From assembly GCF_030035675.1 (NCBI RefSeq), contig NC_084480.1, positions 292,006,982 to 292,070,981 on the forward strand: a stretch of 64,000 bases of DNA, read 5' to 3'. The notes under the pieces are model-generated. The model did not search any database. It was not told where the DNA came from and saw only the letters and a list, made by a program, of their open reading frames with translations. The position numbers and the translations under genes are program-made. Source of the DNA: Rhineura floridana (lineage: Eukaryota; Chordata; Lepidosauria; Squamata; Rhineuridae). This document shows positions 20,116 through 31,455 of the stretch, one piece after another (the stretch's first letter is position 1; each line of letters begins with the position of its first letter).

Positions 20116-21054
20116 AAATCTAACATAAAAATACAAACAGTATTGGTTAGCGCCTCAAAAGGAAAAAGAAAAACTTTTATAGCAACAATATATTATACAT
20201 AATGGCACTAACCCAGGCTTTTGAATTAAAAAAAATACTTTCAAACTGGAAACAACATGAAATCGTCTGAACGACCTCTTATGCACCCATGCACATAATT
20301 GAGGGTTCTTCGCATTTTCCCTTAAGCCTAAAGGTGTTCAGAGTCCTTGTATGTCAGCAACTGCACTCACTTGCACAGTTTCCAACAGCAGTGGATCTGA
20401 ACAGGCAGACTCAAAGAGGAAACTCCCACCAGAGACTTATCTTGGGACTAAGGATAAATCAGGGAAAAATAATTGAGTCCCACAGCAGAAGGAGATTATG
20501 CTTTTTATTGACTACACATTTCTGTATGGATAAATATGAGCATACATAAACTCTGGCCATAGCTACTAAATCAGTATTAACAATACAGCACAAAACCAAC
20601 GTTTATTAAGTAATAATACAATTGGTAATACAGTAAGTCCTTTAAGAATTTCACACAATATACTTATACAGTCTAGAAAAGAATGAAAATCTAAGTCTCA
20701 CCCATGGGGGCTTAGACAAACCTTGGAATATCAGCAGTCAGGCAAACTTGAAGCAGCATTGGATCGGTCCCAAAAGACTGATAGAAAACTGCAGGAGAGA
20801 TCTCTCTTTTATAGACTGTCAGCCAAACCATCTGACCCAAAATTGCATCATCTTCCTTTTCTCACAGTCAGTTAAGATCTGTATCAGGTCTTAGTTAAGT
20901 TAGCTAACTGGACATCCGGAGAATCCCTATAAGGTGTTATATTCCGGCCTCTTCCATTGTTGACACTAAACTCACTGTTGACTTCAGAGCCAAAGTCTGG
21001 TATTTGCCCAGACTTCCTGGAGGGGGAAAATTGGTAAGAAAATGGTTTGCCTTT
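20116..21054. other. no gene recognised
   Basis: No protein motif. The stretch 20550-21000 looks somewhat like a dispersed long repeat or an LTR, but no ends or second copy were found, so it is left unassigned. Confidence 0.45.
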
Positions 21055-21205
21055 TAGGGTGTAGTCATCCAGGGTCTTGGGGGTGTGTGTCTTAAAACCT
21101 TTACTTTTTTGGGAGCAGGGTCTCTATGTCTTCAACATCCTATGAGACAGTCAGCATGAAAGGAGAGTGTTAGCCACTGAGAAGAGTCTTCTAACATGTC
21201 TCCTT
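21055..21205 (+). repeat. unclassified dispersed repeat, left part
   Basis: GTGTAGTCATCCAGGGTCTT, TACTTTTTTGGGAGCAGGGT, AGAGTGTTAGCCACTGAGAA and GAGTCTTCT recur at 40606-40770 and 40905-41290. An L2 follows at once, and related text (partly inverted) resumes at 23335. Confidence 0.55.
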
Positions 21206-23330
21206 GTCATTTATTTATTATTTATTTATTTATTAAATTTCTATACCGCCCTATAGCCGAAGCTCTCTTGGTGGTTCACGACAAATAAACATCTGAAATA
21301 CAAGTAAAAACACAAGTATATAACACAAGTTAAAAATGTATTAATAAAACAAAAAATATAAACATGATGAAACACGTAACTAACTGCAAAACTCAATACT
21401 AAAGTATAAAGATGTTAAGATGTGAAATTGGTAAGGATGTTAAAACGTTAAGATAATTAAAATGTCAACATATTAAATAATTTAGATGTTTAACTGTTTA
21501 AGATGTTTAAAATGTTTAAAATGCCTGGGAGAAGAGGAAGGTTTTTACCTTACGCCGAAAAGATAGTAGTGTTGGCGCCAGGCGTACCTCATCAGGAAGG
21601 GTATTCCATAGTTCGGGGGCTACCACTGAAAAGGCCCTTTTTCTCGTTGACACCCTCCAAGCTTCTCTCTGAGTAGGCACCCGGAGGAGGGCCTTTGATG
21701 TTGAACGCAGTGTCCGGGTAGGTTCATATCGGGAGAGACGTTCCATCAGGTATTGTGGTCCCAGGCCGTGTAAGGCTTTATAAGTTAAAACCAGCACCTT
21801 GAATCGGGCCCGGAAACATATAGGCAGCCAGTGCAAGCGGGCCAGAATCGGTGTTATATGTTCGCCTGGTCCCTGTTAACATTCTGGCCGCTGCATTTTG
21901 CACAAGCTGTAGTTTCCGAACCGTCTTCAAAGGCAGCCCCACGTAGAGTGCATTGCAGTAGTCTAGTTTAGAGGTTACCAGTGCATGGACAACTGAAGCA
22001 AGGTTTTCCCTGTCCAGATAAGGGCGTTATTGGGTCACCAGCCGAAGTTAGTAAAAAGCACTCCGTGCCACCGAGGCTACCTGTGCCTCTAGTGACAGGG
22101 ATGGTTCTAAAAGAACTCCCAAACTACAAACCTGTTCCTTCAGGGGGAGTGCAACCCCATCCAGGACAGGGTGAACATCCACCATCTGATCAGGAGAACC
22201 ACCTACTAACAGCGTCTCAGTCTTGTCTGGATTGAGCCTCAATTTATTCGCTCTCATCCAGTCCATTATCGCAGCCAGGCATCGGTTCAGCACCTTGACA
22301 GCCTCACCTGAAAGAGATGAACAGGAGAAGTAGAGCTGCGTGTCATCAGCATACTGATGGCATCGCACTCCAAAACTCCTGATGACGGCACCCAGCGGCT
22401 TCATGTAGATGTTAAAAAGCATGGGGGATAGCACTGACCCCTGCAGAACTCCATATTGGAGAGCCCAGGGTGTCGAGCAAAACTCCCCAAGCACTACCTT
22501 CTGGGGATGACCCGCCAAGTAGGAGCAGAACCACTGCCAAGCAGTACCTCCAACTCCCAGATCAGCGAGTCTCCCCAGAAGGATACCATGGTTGATGGTA
22601 TCAAAAGCTGCTGAGAGATCAAGGAGAATCAACAGAGTTACACTCCCCCTGTCTTTCTCCCGACAAAGGTCATCATACAGGGCGACCAAGGCCGTCTCCG
22701 TGCCAAAACCGGGCCTGAAACCCGATTGAAATGGATCCAGATAATCGGTTTCATCCAAGAGCGTCTGGAGCTGGTCCGCAACCACTCTTTCTAGGACCTT
22801 GCCCAGGAATGGGATATTTGCTACCGGCCTGTAATTGTTAAAATTTTCTGGGTCCAGGGAAGATTTCTTCAGAAGTGGTCTCAGCACCGCCGCTTTCAGG
22901 CAGCCAGGGACCACTCCCTCTCGTAATGAGGCATTAATCACTTCCCTGGCCCAGCCGGCAGTTCCAACCCTGCTAGCTTTTATTAGCCAGGAGGGGCAAG
23001 GGTCCAACACAGAAGTGGTTGCACATACCTGTCCAAGCACCTTGTCAACGTCCTCGAGCTGCACCAATTGAAACTCATCCAAAAAATCATGACCAGACTG
23101 TGCACCGGATACCTCATTTGATTCCACTGCTATAACATTGGAGTCCAAGTCCTGACGGATGCAAGAGATTTTATCCTGGAAGTGCCTAGCAAATTCATTA
23201 CAACAGGCTTCAGATGGATCTATCATGTCCCTAGGACCAGAATGTAACAGCCAATTTTAAAAAGCTCCGCCGGCCGGCAGATAGAAGATTGTATAGTGGC
23301 AGCAAAATATTGTTTTCTTGCTGATTGGAG
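21206..23330 (-). mobile_element. L2-like LINE, 5'-truncated, large coding part
   Basis: The 3' tail (ATTTATTTATTATTTATTTA, CCGCCCTATAGCCGAAGCTC) lies at the low-coordinate end. Coding text on the minus strand runs from about 23300: NNYRPVANIPFLGKVLERVV, DPFQSGFRPGFGTETALVAL, LDLSAAFDTINHGILL, GVLQGSVLSPMLFNIYMKPL and QYADDTQLY (catalytic YADD), in one 392-codon frame from 23226 to 22048. The C-terminal part HWLPICFRARFKVLVLTYKA through FRRKVKTFLFSQAF follows in another frame at 21836-21516. A frame change near 23226 separates an AELFK-type upstream remnant. The endonuclease domain is missing. The long intact RT frame makes it one of the younger LINEs here, but it is dead. Confidence 0.85.
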
Positions 23331-23334
23331 CCAG

Positions 23335-23560
23335 AGTGAAAGGAGGTGAGTCAGCCATTGGGAAGACTCTTCTCAACAGCTAACACTCTCCCCTTTCCTG
23401 CTTTTTGGCTCCTAGGGATATCTGCTGTTGTGGGAGAAAGCATGAGCAAGGATCTAATTCTCAACCCAGTAGCAAAAAAAAGGGTGTCGTGGCTGTGATT
23501 AACATGAAGGGACCCCGCACTTATGAATTTACCACTATACAGTAGTTCACTACGTTAGAA
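23335..23560. repeat. unclassified dispersed repeat, right part
   Basis: Carries the inverse of the left-part text (GACTCTTCTCAACAGCTAAC, ACTCTCCCCTTTC) and then GTGGCTGTGATTAACATGAA and GGACCCCGCACTTATGAATT. The latter recurs at 41190-41240 in the same orientation. The L2 between the two parts most likely inserted into this repeat. Confidence 0.45.
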
Positions 23561-24537
23561 CGAGGGGGGGGGAATTTATCCTTCAAAAACACTCTAAATA
23601 CATACATGATACATACATAATATATAGGAGGCCAGCTACAAATATATATCACAGACTAATGTGGGATGTCACAAATCCTACATAAATATTAACTTTTTTT
23701 CAAAATTGTAAAAATGATGTAAAACATCCTGATATATGATACTTACACCTTTACAGTCCAATTCCAGTGAATAATGAATAAATCATAAAAAGAAGCCATG
23801 GGTAAGAGCAACTATCCAGATCCAAGGGTCAGGGATAGCCCAACATCTGGAGACCACCATCTTGGTTGGTTACACCTGGCGGAGACAGTGCTGAATAGGT
23901 GTACCAATGGTCTGACTCAGTACATGACAGGCTAATCTATGTTACTGAGCACTACCCAACATTAAAAATAGTGTTATAAATAGGAAATTCCTTGCTCTGC
24001 AGGAGAGCTGTATTTACATTGACAGTTTTTGAATATTTTCACTTGGAAGAATAAAAAATTGCCCTCTGAGGGTAAGAAATGCACAGTAGCTGGGCTACCA
24101 GCTGTCATCAGAGTACCCATATTCTCTTGTGGTTTAGACTTGCCAAATATGCCTGCCTGTAATGAACTTTATATGGCAATTGTGCAATGAGGGTAAAGGA
24201 TACAATACTCTCCATTTAATTTGTTATCACAAAGCGACCTTCAGCTGAATTGCATCATTAAGAACGGCAAGGAATTTACCCAGGCCTTCTCCATCCCCGT
24301 TTTTCAGGGATTTCCAAATTAAAAGACAGGCTTCAGCTAAGACTGTAGCCTTTTAGGCAACCGGTTGGGTTAATCAACTCAAAACCTTCTGATCAATAAA
24401 CCTGCTGCATATAAATTAGCGCTGCACCAAAGTATTTGGCCGAGTTTAGGGTGGGGTGGCTTAATTTTGTGGAGATGGGAGATCAAATCCATCTTTGGAG
24501 GAATTTTAAATATTTCAGGGGTGGTCTTACTGTAAAT
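23561..24537. other. no gene recognised; short SINE piece
   Basis: Mostly unique DNA. GTACCAATGGTCTGACTCAG near 23898-23920 is a small plus-strand fragment of the tRNA-SINE 3' part. No gene. Confidence 0.45.
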
Positions 24538-24629
24538 CAGGGGTAGCCAAGATGGTTCCCTCCAGAAGGCAGGGGCTGATGGAAGTTGCAGCCCAACATC
24601 TGAAGGGCAGCACATTGGCATCACCCCTG
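24538..24629. mobile_element. hAT-type MITE, 92 bp
   Basis: Ends are CAGGGGTAGCCAAGATGG and CATTGGCATCACCCCTG, with inner TCCCTCCAGA and TCTGAAGGGCAG. Flanks CTGTAAAT and CCTTAAAT agree at 6 of 8 positions, as an aged 8-bp duplication would. Confidence 0.65.
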
Positions 24630-24916
24630 CCTTAAATATAGATGGCTGAGGGTTCCCCCCTCCTTTTACTTAAACAACAACACAGTCTAGCCACCGCTTT
24701 GAGCACAGCCTGGCTCCTCACACCAACCTGGCAGCCTTCCTGGGGGCAGCATCAGGAACGCTCCTGGGTGATGCAGGAAGCCATGACACTGTTAAAAGAA
24801 GTTTTAAAAATACCCAAACTGTAGAAGTTAAAGCAGGCCTAGACGACCCTGCTACCACTATCAAACTCTTAAAAGAGGCATGTGCCTATTTCTACACAAG
24901 CATGCCCTTAGCATTT

Positions 24917-25080
24917 GGCAGAAGAACATTAGACAAGCCTGTTGGGTCAGGCCAATGGCCCTTCTAGTCCAGCATCCTGTTCTCACAGTGGCCAACCAGG
25001 TGCCTGGGGGAAGCCTGAAAGCAGGACCCGAGTGCAAGAGCACTCTTACTACTTGTGATTCCCAACAAAGGCTACTTCCA
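24917..25080 (-). mobile_element. CR1-like LINE 3' end
   Basis: Minus-strand form of a widespread reptile LINE end: AAGCCTGTTGGGTCAGGCCA, CTAGTCCAGCATCCTGTTCT, CACAGTGGCCAACCAGGTGC, GCAGGACCCGAGTGCAAGAG. It is non-coding and truncated. Related ends lie at 48835, 50240 and 61826. Confidence 0.6.
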
Positions 25081-26117
25081 AAAGAGGAGGTCAATACAAC
25101 ATGTGTATTTTATATTCCGGTATGAATATAAAAAAAGAAGAAGAAAGAAGGAGAATTGGCCATAAAATGTGATGAAATCCCAAATATTCCAATCTTTATT
25201 CCTGTTAACAAAATATATTTCTGAACATTATGCAAATTATGTTAGCTTTTCAGCTGGAAAGCATTGCTGCATATATTCAACAGTACTTCTTTAAGGTCAG
25301 ACATTCTGTCTGTTTCAGAAGGTGCAGAACAGGACAAAACTATAGTCTGGGATTTGGTCTTGACCGAAATCTGACCCCAGTTACGTTGATTTGCGGATCG
25401 GTTAGTTCCGCCTAAACTAGAACCACAGATATGGAGCTTTTGAAAAGAGCAAGCCACTTTATTTAGATGCCTTGAAGTGATAGTAGGAAATCTACCATTA
25501 AATATTTCTTTTTAAAAAATTATCCTGAGGAAACAACATGACAACAGGAGGCAGAATATGAGGGAAACGGGGTTTGCATTTAAGGGAGGAAATGACATGG
25601 GGTTTTTGGCAAGCAGAGCTGAGACAGCTTGGATTCAAATGAAAGGTAGAAAGGGTAAAAAAAGATCACAGGGAAACATTAGAGAGCCTAGGCCTGTGAT
25701 AAGACAGACCTGGAAATCTTTATTTAGATAAGAACTGCTTAAAAAACAACAACGGCAGAACTTTATCACATTAATCCTCATCAGAAACAGATTTTTAAAC
25801 TCTACAACTGCCTTATAGAATAACTGTTCTTTTACTAAAGAAAACTCAGTGCTCTTTAAAGGACACTGTCTGGATTTTTAGAACAACCAGAGTGGCACCA
25901 GTACCTGTTATAATGGGGTAAATGCTGGAGTGGCTGCTGCCTTTCTTTATTCCCAGTCCTCTGACCCAGCCCCGACATATATGTTGTGGCAGGGATCAGA
26001 ACCGTATGCCAGATCTGATGCCAGCTCCCATAAAAACATTCAGCACAATGACCAAAGAAGGGCCTGCAAAGCCATCTCTTCCTATCCTACGAAAGGGAGC
26101 CAGAATCTTTGAAGTAG
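25081..26117. other. no gene recognised
   Basis: Unique-looking DNA. No motif in the short frames of either strand. Confidence 0.5.
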
Positions 26118-26242
26118 CCTTCGCCAACCTGGTGCCCTCCAGATGTTTTGAACAATTCTCATCAGTCCCAGCCAGATGGGTTGTAATCCAAAACATCTGG
26201 CGGGCACCAGGTCGACAAAGTCTGCCACTGAAGGAACCTTTC
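26118..26242. mobile_element. hAT-type MITE
   Basis: CTTCGCCAACCTGGTGCCCT and CCAGATGTTTTGAACAA face AAACATCTGGCGGGCACCAG and GTCGACAAAG. It is a typical palindromic MITE with a GTCCCAGCCAGATGGG centre. The duplication is not sharp. Confidence 0.6.
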
Positions 26243-26306
26243 ATGTAAAGCTGGCACTGGGACAACATCCCAGGTGTTCACATGATTTGCATATTCATGT
26301 GAAGTA

Positions 26307-26556
26307 CAGGCATACCCCGCTTAACGTCGCTTCACTTATCGTCACCTCGCTATAAAGTACATGCTCCATACTCCACCATACCCCGCTTAAAGTTCGCATG
26401 CTTCGCAATAACGTACATTTTATTAGCATGACGCCGCTGCCATCTAGTGGTGATTGCATGCAGTACAAGTGAAGACAATTGCTTCACTTAAAGTTTATTT
26501 TTGCCTTAAAGTATACTCTCCGGTCCCATTGCAAACGTTAAAGCGGGGTATGCCTG
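26307..26556. mobile_element. pogo/Tigger-like MITE, 250 bp
   Basis: Perfect TA duplication at both edges (26305-26306 and 26557-26558). The left end CAGGCATACCCCGCTTAACG is mirrored by CGTTAAAGCGGGGTATGCCTG (one extra base). The CAGGCATACC start recalls Tigger/pogo elements of the Tc1/mariner superfamily. No coding capacity. A further CATACCCCGCTTAAAG copy lies inside at 26378. Confidence 0.75.
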
Positions 26557-27216
26557 TAGTTTCATATACACACATTCTCAGGCTTCTGCTGCTGAAAAGA
26601 CCCTTGCTGCACTGAGAATCACAGATGTCTATTCTGAGCTTGCATTGCTGAATTCAGAACCAAAGAGCCAAGTCAATGGATGCTACAAAATATGTTTTAG
26701 TGCTGTTAAGTCGTTCCCAATATTATAATTTCATCTGGAGACACAGATTCCCTATCTGCCACATGTGTCATCAAGTGTGGGGCAGGTGGGTGTGGCATTA
26801 GGAAAATAGCCTTGCAGGCCAAATGGGGAGGTTGTGTGGGCCAATTTTGGCCCATGGGCCAGAAATTCTATACCCCATCTTATAGGATGGGGCTAGATGG
26901 AGAAAATGGCCCCTAATTCAAACCCTGATGATATGAAAGATGTCAGCAGCACAGTGGTGAAACCATGCTCCAACTTTCCTAACAATCAATGGCTTCATTT
27001 AGATGTTAAGCAGCATAGGGGACAAAATGGTACTACAGCATTCAATACCATAACTGCCCTGGGGTGGGGGTTGGGAAGACAAGAGTCACGCCACTCTCTG
27101 AAGCTGGTCCTATTAAGGCTGCTCCATTGGGGCTTGTGGGGTAGTGCCCCACCATCCTTAATCTGTCCTCACCCAGCCACCACCTGCCTGCCTTATTACT
27201 CACAATCAGTCCAGAG
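26557..27216. other. no gene; one MITE-like fragment
   Basis: GGTGGGTGTGGC...TTGGCCCATGGGCCAGAAAT at 26770-26882 resembles the GGCCACAT-type hAT MITEs (see 47885), but no ends are clear. The remainder is unassigned. Confidence 0.4.
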
Positions 27217-27554
27217 TAGGTTTGCGAGGTCCATGGCCTGAGACTGATCCTGTATCTTTAGGAGAAGAGAAAGTCAGCCAAATGCAGGTGTTCTTGCAAC
27301 TCTGTCATGGGAAAAACCACAAGGTGGAATTCTCCCTCCCCCCTCCACAACTGTTAAAGATACAGAAGACCTCTTGGAGGCCGGGCCTGGCAACCAAGAG
27401 GTCTTCTGTATCTTTAAAAGGTGTGCAGGAGGAAGGGAGAATTCCACCTTGTGGTTTTTCCCATGACAGGGTTGCAAGAACACCTGCACTTGGCTGACTT
27501 TCTTTTCTCCTAAAGATACAGGATCAGTCTCAGGCCATGAACGTGGCAACCCTG
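27217..27554. mobile_element. 338-bp near-palindromic foldback element
   Basis: Two arms of about 160 bases are inverted copies with roughly ten differences, apart from one diverged patch. Examples are GGCCTGAGACTGATCCTGTA, AAAGTCAGCCAAATGCAGGT and CACAAGGTGGAATTCTCCCT, all mirrored on the right. The centre is GAGGCCGGGCCTGGCAACC. The right end GGCAACCCTG gives a CAGGGTTGCC-type hAT terminus, followed by TTTGAGAG. The left flank GTCCAGAG matches this at 5 of 8 bases. Similar 90-codon frames on both strands are a product of the symmetry. Transcribed, it would form a long hairpin. Confidence 0.75.
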
Positions 27555-27839
27555 TTTGAGAGTGCTTTAAATGTATGGTATGGATATGGCTTCTCTCTAT
27601 TGGCAAGAGCAGCTTGGGAGCATTTTAAGCTGCAGAAAGGGCTTGAGGGAAAGGGCTGGCTATCAGCTTCCTCCTCTTTCGTCTCAGTTTTGCCCTTGGA
27701 AGAAGATGGGTAGGAAGAGGATGGGAACATCATTTTCAAGGATATAGCAAGGATACAGCAAAGAAGAGGATGAGAAGAAACCTAGAATTAGTTGGCTCTG
27801 TCTCTCGTTGACTCTGGCTCCACCTATTGTTTGGGATCC
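27555..27839. other. no gene recognised
   Basis: Between two repeats. No motif found. Confidence 0.4.
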
Positions 27840-28110
27840 CTGCCATTTGCCTCACCAGTTCCAGTGGGCATCAGGCACCACTACCTGTAGGTAGGAATGG
27901 AACCACTGTAAAACAGTACCTCCAATTCCCAACTCACAGTGCTGGTCCAGAAGGATACCATGGACAATATCAAAAGTTGCTGAGAATTTGGGCAAGTCTA
28001 ACAGGATCACATTCCACATCCCATTCATCAGAATGACCAAGGTTTATTTAGCCATGAAACCATGCCTGAACCCAGATTGAAAATGGGTCTACATAATCAG
28101 TTGTTATTAA
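27840..28110 (-). mobile_element. L2-like LINE RT fragment
   Basis: Minus-strand text LLDLPKFSATFDIVHGILLD and LGIGGTVLQWFHSYL matches the RT region LDLSAAFDTVDHSILL...GTVLRWFRSYL of the copy at 32771. The preceding part HETMPEP corresponds to the QSGFRP segment. Short, diverged internal fragment, no 3' tail. Confidence 0.65.
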
Positions 28111-28960
28111 AGATGCAGGAGCAGACAAGGCTGGTTTTTTTTCCTGATCGGTTGTTAACCCTAGCCTTCCAAACAGGCTTTGAAATGGAACACTAAATTT
28201 GACATTTCTCTCTCTAGCAGAGGCCACACAGATATAATCTCCTGTAAGACTTGTTCAGAGATTAATCTCACTGTTGGTATTGCAACAGGGAGCAAAACAC
28301 TCAAGAGAGACGCCTGTGAGCCACTGAGGAGCAATGTTTCTTTAAAATCTTTTATTCTGGAGTGTTTTTTTAAAAAAGTGAAAGGAAGGAATAACACTTT
28401 ACAATGCTACAATCCATTCAAAATAATTAAAAGCAGATAAATAGATGTGTTATATGTAATTTTATAAACCAAACATTTATCTTTACAGCACTGGTGGGTT
28501 GAACATTTCTTCTACTTTATTTTTTACCATGCTTTTCCAATTAATGAGAAAAGTAATTGCATCTGAAAAGTATAAACTTTTGATGAAATATTTGTGGGTG
28601 GGGTCTGGAGTTTTTTTGTTGTACTTTACTTTTGAGACTTACTTTCATTCTACAAACAATCTCTCTAATGGTCTGCATTCTGCAGCCTCCCCAAGTTTGC
28701 GTGCTTTCTGAGAACCTTATGACATCCTCAGCTTGGCTTTCTTTAAGAGTGGAAAGGATATCTACCATATACCTGTCAGCTGTTCTTTAAAAGAAAAAAA
28801 AGGTCAAGTCCTTTTACATTTAAAGAAATCAGTGCAGATTTTTTTAAAAAGTAAAAGGAAATATTTTCTTTTAAAACACACAAATATAATGAAAACACCA
28901 ATCTCAGGCAGCTTCCCTAGCTTTCTACATTTGAATTTATACCTTGAAGATGTCATGAGG
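28111..28960. other. no gene recognised
   Basis: AT-rich unique DNA, no supported feature. Confidence 0.5.
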
Positions 28961-29195
28961 TGGCTCCTCCCATGGGACTTTGTAAGGTCAGGAAGTTCTG
29001 GTTAAGAACAGATCTTTGAATGATACCTAGAAACAAACTGGAACCAGTGTATTTGTAATACTGATGAGATGTGTTTCCTATTATTAATGTCATTACCAGC
29101 TGTAGTTTATGAACAGTCTTCAGGAGCTGCCCTGTACAGAGTGCATTACAGTAATCTAAGCAAGACATTACCAAGGCATATCTATTGGTCTGCAA
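28961..29195 (-). mobile_element. L2-like LINE C-terminal fragment
   Basis: Minus-strand ALVMSCLDYCNALCTGQLL and KTVHKLQLV match ALVSSRLDYCNALYVGLPL / KTVRKLQLVQ of the copy at 32771. Its order relative to 27840-28110 is wrong for one element, so it is a separate insertion. Confidence 0.6.
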
Positions 29196-29694
29196 GTATC
29201 TTCTGGCTGTACCATGCCATGGTTACACAGCCATTCATATGTTGCAATTTTTAAAATAAAAGTTCCTTGTAAGTTTTGAGTTGCACTAAACTTTACTCAA
29301 AACAACAACATTCTAGTTAATATTTAGTCACTTGCAACCTTAGCATATATATAATTCTTGGAATCAAGACGAAAATGCTTTTGTATTTTGTTCCTTAATT
29401 TGTTGTATGTCATAAATCTGTCTCCTTGAATGTTGTTCCTAGTCAGTTTGGCTCTGTTCCACATGTTGAAATCGGGACAATTTCTAGCAACAGTGACCAT
29501 GGATGACTCAAATGGTTCAAGATATTCCCAGATTTTTAATATAGTGTCACATAGACAGTGCTTTGGATGGGGTTGTACTCCCTGTGAAGGAGCAGATGGG
29601 TCCATCTCTGTCTCTAGAGGCCCAGGTGAGCTCCGTGGCTAGGAGTGTCTGTTACCAACTTTGGCTGGTAAGAAAACTATGGCTGTTTCTGAAT
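29196..29694. other. no gene recognised
   Basis: The minus-strand frame 29605-29324 (93 codons) has no motif that I recognise. Unassigned. Confidence 0.4.
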
Positions 29695-30345
29695 TAGGAT
29701 ATTCTGACCACTGCCGTCCATGCGCTAGTAACCTTCAGGTTGGATTACTGCAATGTGCTCTGTGTGGGACTGCCCTGGAGGCTGCAGATAGTACAAAATG
29801 CAGCAGCTGAACTGCTCACTGGAGTAGACTATTATTTGATGTACACCGCCCAGAGAGCTTGCTATGGGCGGTATAGAAATGGAATTAAATAAATAAATAA
29901 ATAAACATGTTACATCACTGCTGAAAGAATTCCACCGGCTGCCAATTAGCTACCAAGTTAAGTTGGTTCTGGTGTACAAAGCCCTATACAGCTTGGGACC
30001 AGGATGCTTAAAAGTTTGTCTCATCCCCTATATACCCAATTGATCACTGTGTTCTGCAGGAGGTCTGCTCCAGACAACATAGGAATAGGTCTTTAATGTG
30101 ATGGTGCCTCCCCTTTGGAACTCCTCCCACAACACATCAGACCGATGCCATCTCTGTTGTCTTTTCATTATCTATTGAATACTCTTTTTCAACAAGCCTT
30201 TAAAGCAAAGATCTTTGTCCCAGTCTTCATCTGTACTGGATTTGAAATGGGTTTTACGTATGATATTGTTTTAAATTGTTTTTATGTATGGCATTGTTTT
30301 ACTTGTTTTTAGGTATGGAATTTTTAAATTGTTTTTATATTGGAA
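29695..30345 (+). mobile_element. L2-like LINE 3' part, old, with nested tail
   Basis: Plus-strand L2 C-terminal text in broken frames: LDYCNVLCVGLPWRLQIVQN-like near 29735, then EFHRLPISYQVKLVLVYKAL-like near 29930 and PLWNSSHNTSD-like near 30110, then the T-rich 3' region. A younger L2 tail (ACCGCCCAGAGAGCTTGCTA...AAATAAATAAATAAATAAAC, 29829-29908) is inserted in the middle. Confidence 0.65.
29829..29908 (+). repeat. L2-like LINE tail, nested insertion
   Basis: An 80-base 3' end with GTACACCGCCCAGAGAGCTT, GGGCGGTATAGAAATGGAAT and an AAATAAATAAAT tail. It interrupts the older L2 coding remnant and so post-dates it. Confidence 0.75.
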
Positions 30346-30369
30346 TTTCTCATTATTAGTAGTATTAGT

Positions 30370-30600
30370 ATTAATTAATGGAATTTATATTCCACCCTTC
30401 TTCCTAAAGGAGCCCAGGGCGGCAAACATAAACAAAACAATTTAGCAAGAAAAAGAAAATCATACTCAGAATAGTTTGAAACATTCCAAAACACAATTAC
30501 AATTAAAAACATTCTGAAATACAGTTAAAAATTTCCCAAAACACAGTTAACAACACTCTTTCATGAGTGACCTTTGGGTTTCTTTCAGCCATCAAATGCC
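30370..30600 (-). repeat. L2-like LINE 3' end
   Basis: ATATTCCACCCTTCTTCCTA, AAGGAGCCCAGGGCGGCAAA, then repeated ACATTCCAAAACACAATTAC-like blocks. Minus-strand tail, truncated. Confidence 0.6.
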
Positions 30601-30837
30601 TGGGTAAACAGGACTGTTTTCAAATTCCTCCTAATTGTTTTTCTTGATTTTTTTCAACTGTGAAATCACTTTGAGATTTTATGGGAAGTGATTCACAAAT
30701 ATAATAAAATGAAATATAAATAAATACATGAATCTGTGGCTTTGCTCTGTCTCCTCCCCACCCCCGGCCAAATCCATTCTGTATCAAAATGTCAAGTTCC
30801 ATATTCCAACGAAGATTAGCATCCTGTTCCTCCCACC
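30601..30837 (+). repeat. probable LINE 3' tail plus unassigned DNA
   Basis: 30640-30728 runs TTTTTCTTGATTTTTTTCAA, TCACTTTGAGATTTTATGG and ends AATATAAATAAATA, like a diverged LINE tail on the plus strand. The rest is unassigned. Confidence 0.4.
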
Positions 30838-31085
30838 AGTGATGGTTATTGCTGTTAAGCGCCTTCAGGTCAATTACGACTTATACATGAATCAGCGACC
30901 TTCAACAGCATATGCCATGAACTACCCTGTTCAGATCTTTTAAGTTCAGGTCTGTGGCTTCCTTTATCTCTTTATCTCTTGTTTGGTCTTCCTCTTTTTC
31001 TGGTCCCTTGTTTTCCCCAGCATTATTGTCTTTTCTAGTGAATCATGTCTTCTCATTATGTGTCCAAAGTACAGCATTTGTAATA
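30838..31085 (-). mobile_element. RTE/BovB-like LINE 3' fragment
   Basis: Minus-strand equivalent of the 3' end of the copies at 12230-12571 and 31636: TTAAGCGCCTTCAGGTCAAT, CTTGTTTGGTCTTCCTCTTT, CAGCATTATTGTCTTTTCTA, CATTATGTGTCCAAAGTA. It lacks a piece near 30965 and is 5'-truncated. Confidence 0.7.
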
Positions 31086-31374
31086 CAGTGGAAGCTCATT
31101 ATAATGCTTCTCACTGTGCTGAGTATTTGGATATACCACAGGTATGACCATGTCCCCCAAATAAAATATATAGTACAGCAGTTTAGACGTAACTTTTAAC
31201 TCACAAGATTGAAAAATGTGGTACGATCCCATCCTTCCAAACAACTTTCCTCACTTTGGTGCCTGTCTAGGAACCTATACTGTACTCACTGGTTTTAACC
31301 CTTAAGGGTGAGCCTTAGGTGAAATGCATCTGGGGAAGGTGTCTCATTCACTATTTTATCAGCCTTATTTTCTA

Positions 31375-31455
31375 CTCTATTTTTTATTTATTTATTTAAC
31401 TACATTTTTAAACCGCCCTATAGCAACAAGCTCTCAGGGCGGTGTACAAAAGATA
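31375..31455 (-). repeat. L2-like LINE tail
   Basis: TTTATTTATTTATTTAACTA, AAACCGCCCTATAGCAACAA, GCTCTCAGGGCGGTGTACAA. Short 5'-truncated minus-strand tail. Confidence 0.7.

Noticed and set aside
22048-23226. 392-codon minus-strand frame as a host gene
   Set aside because: It is the reverse transcriptase of an L2-like LINE (YADDTQLY, LDLSAAFD) with the L2 tail downstream.
27222-27606. Homologous proteins encoded on both strands
   Set aside because: The similarity of the two frames follows from the palindrome; there is no codon-level evidence of coding.
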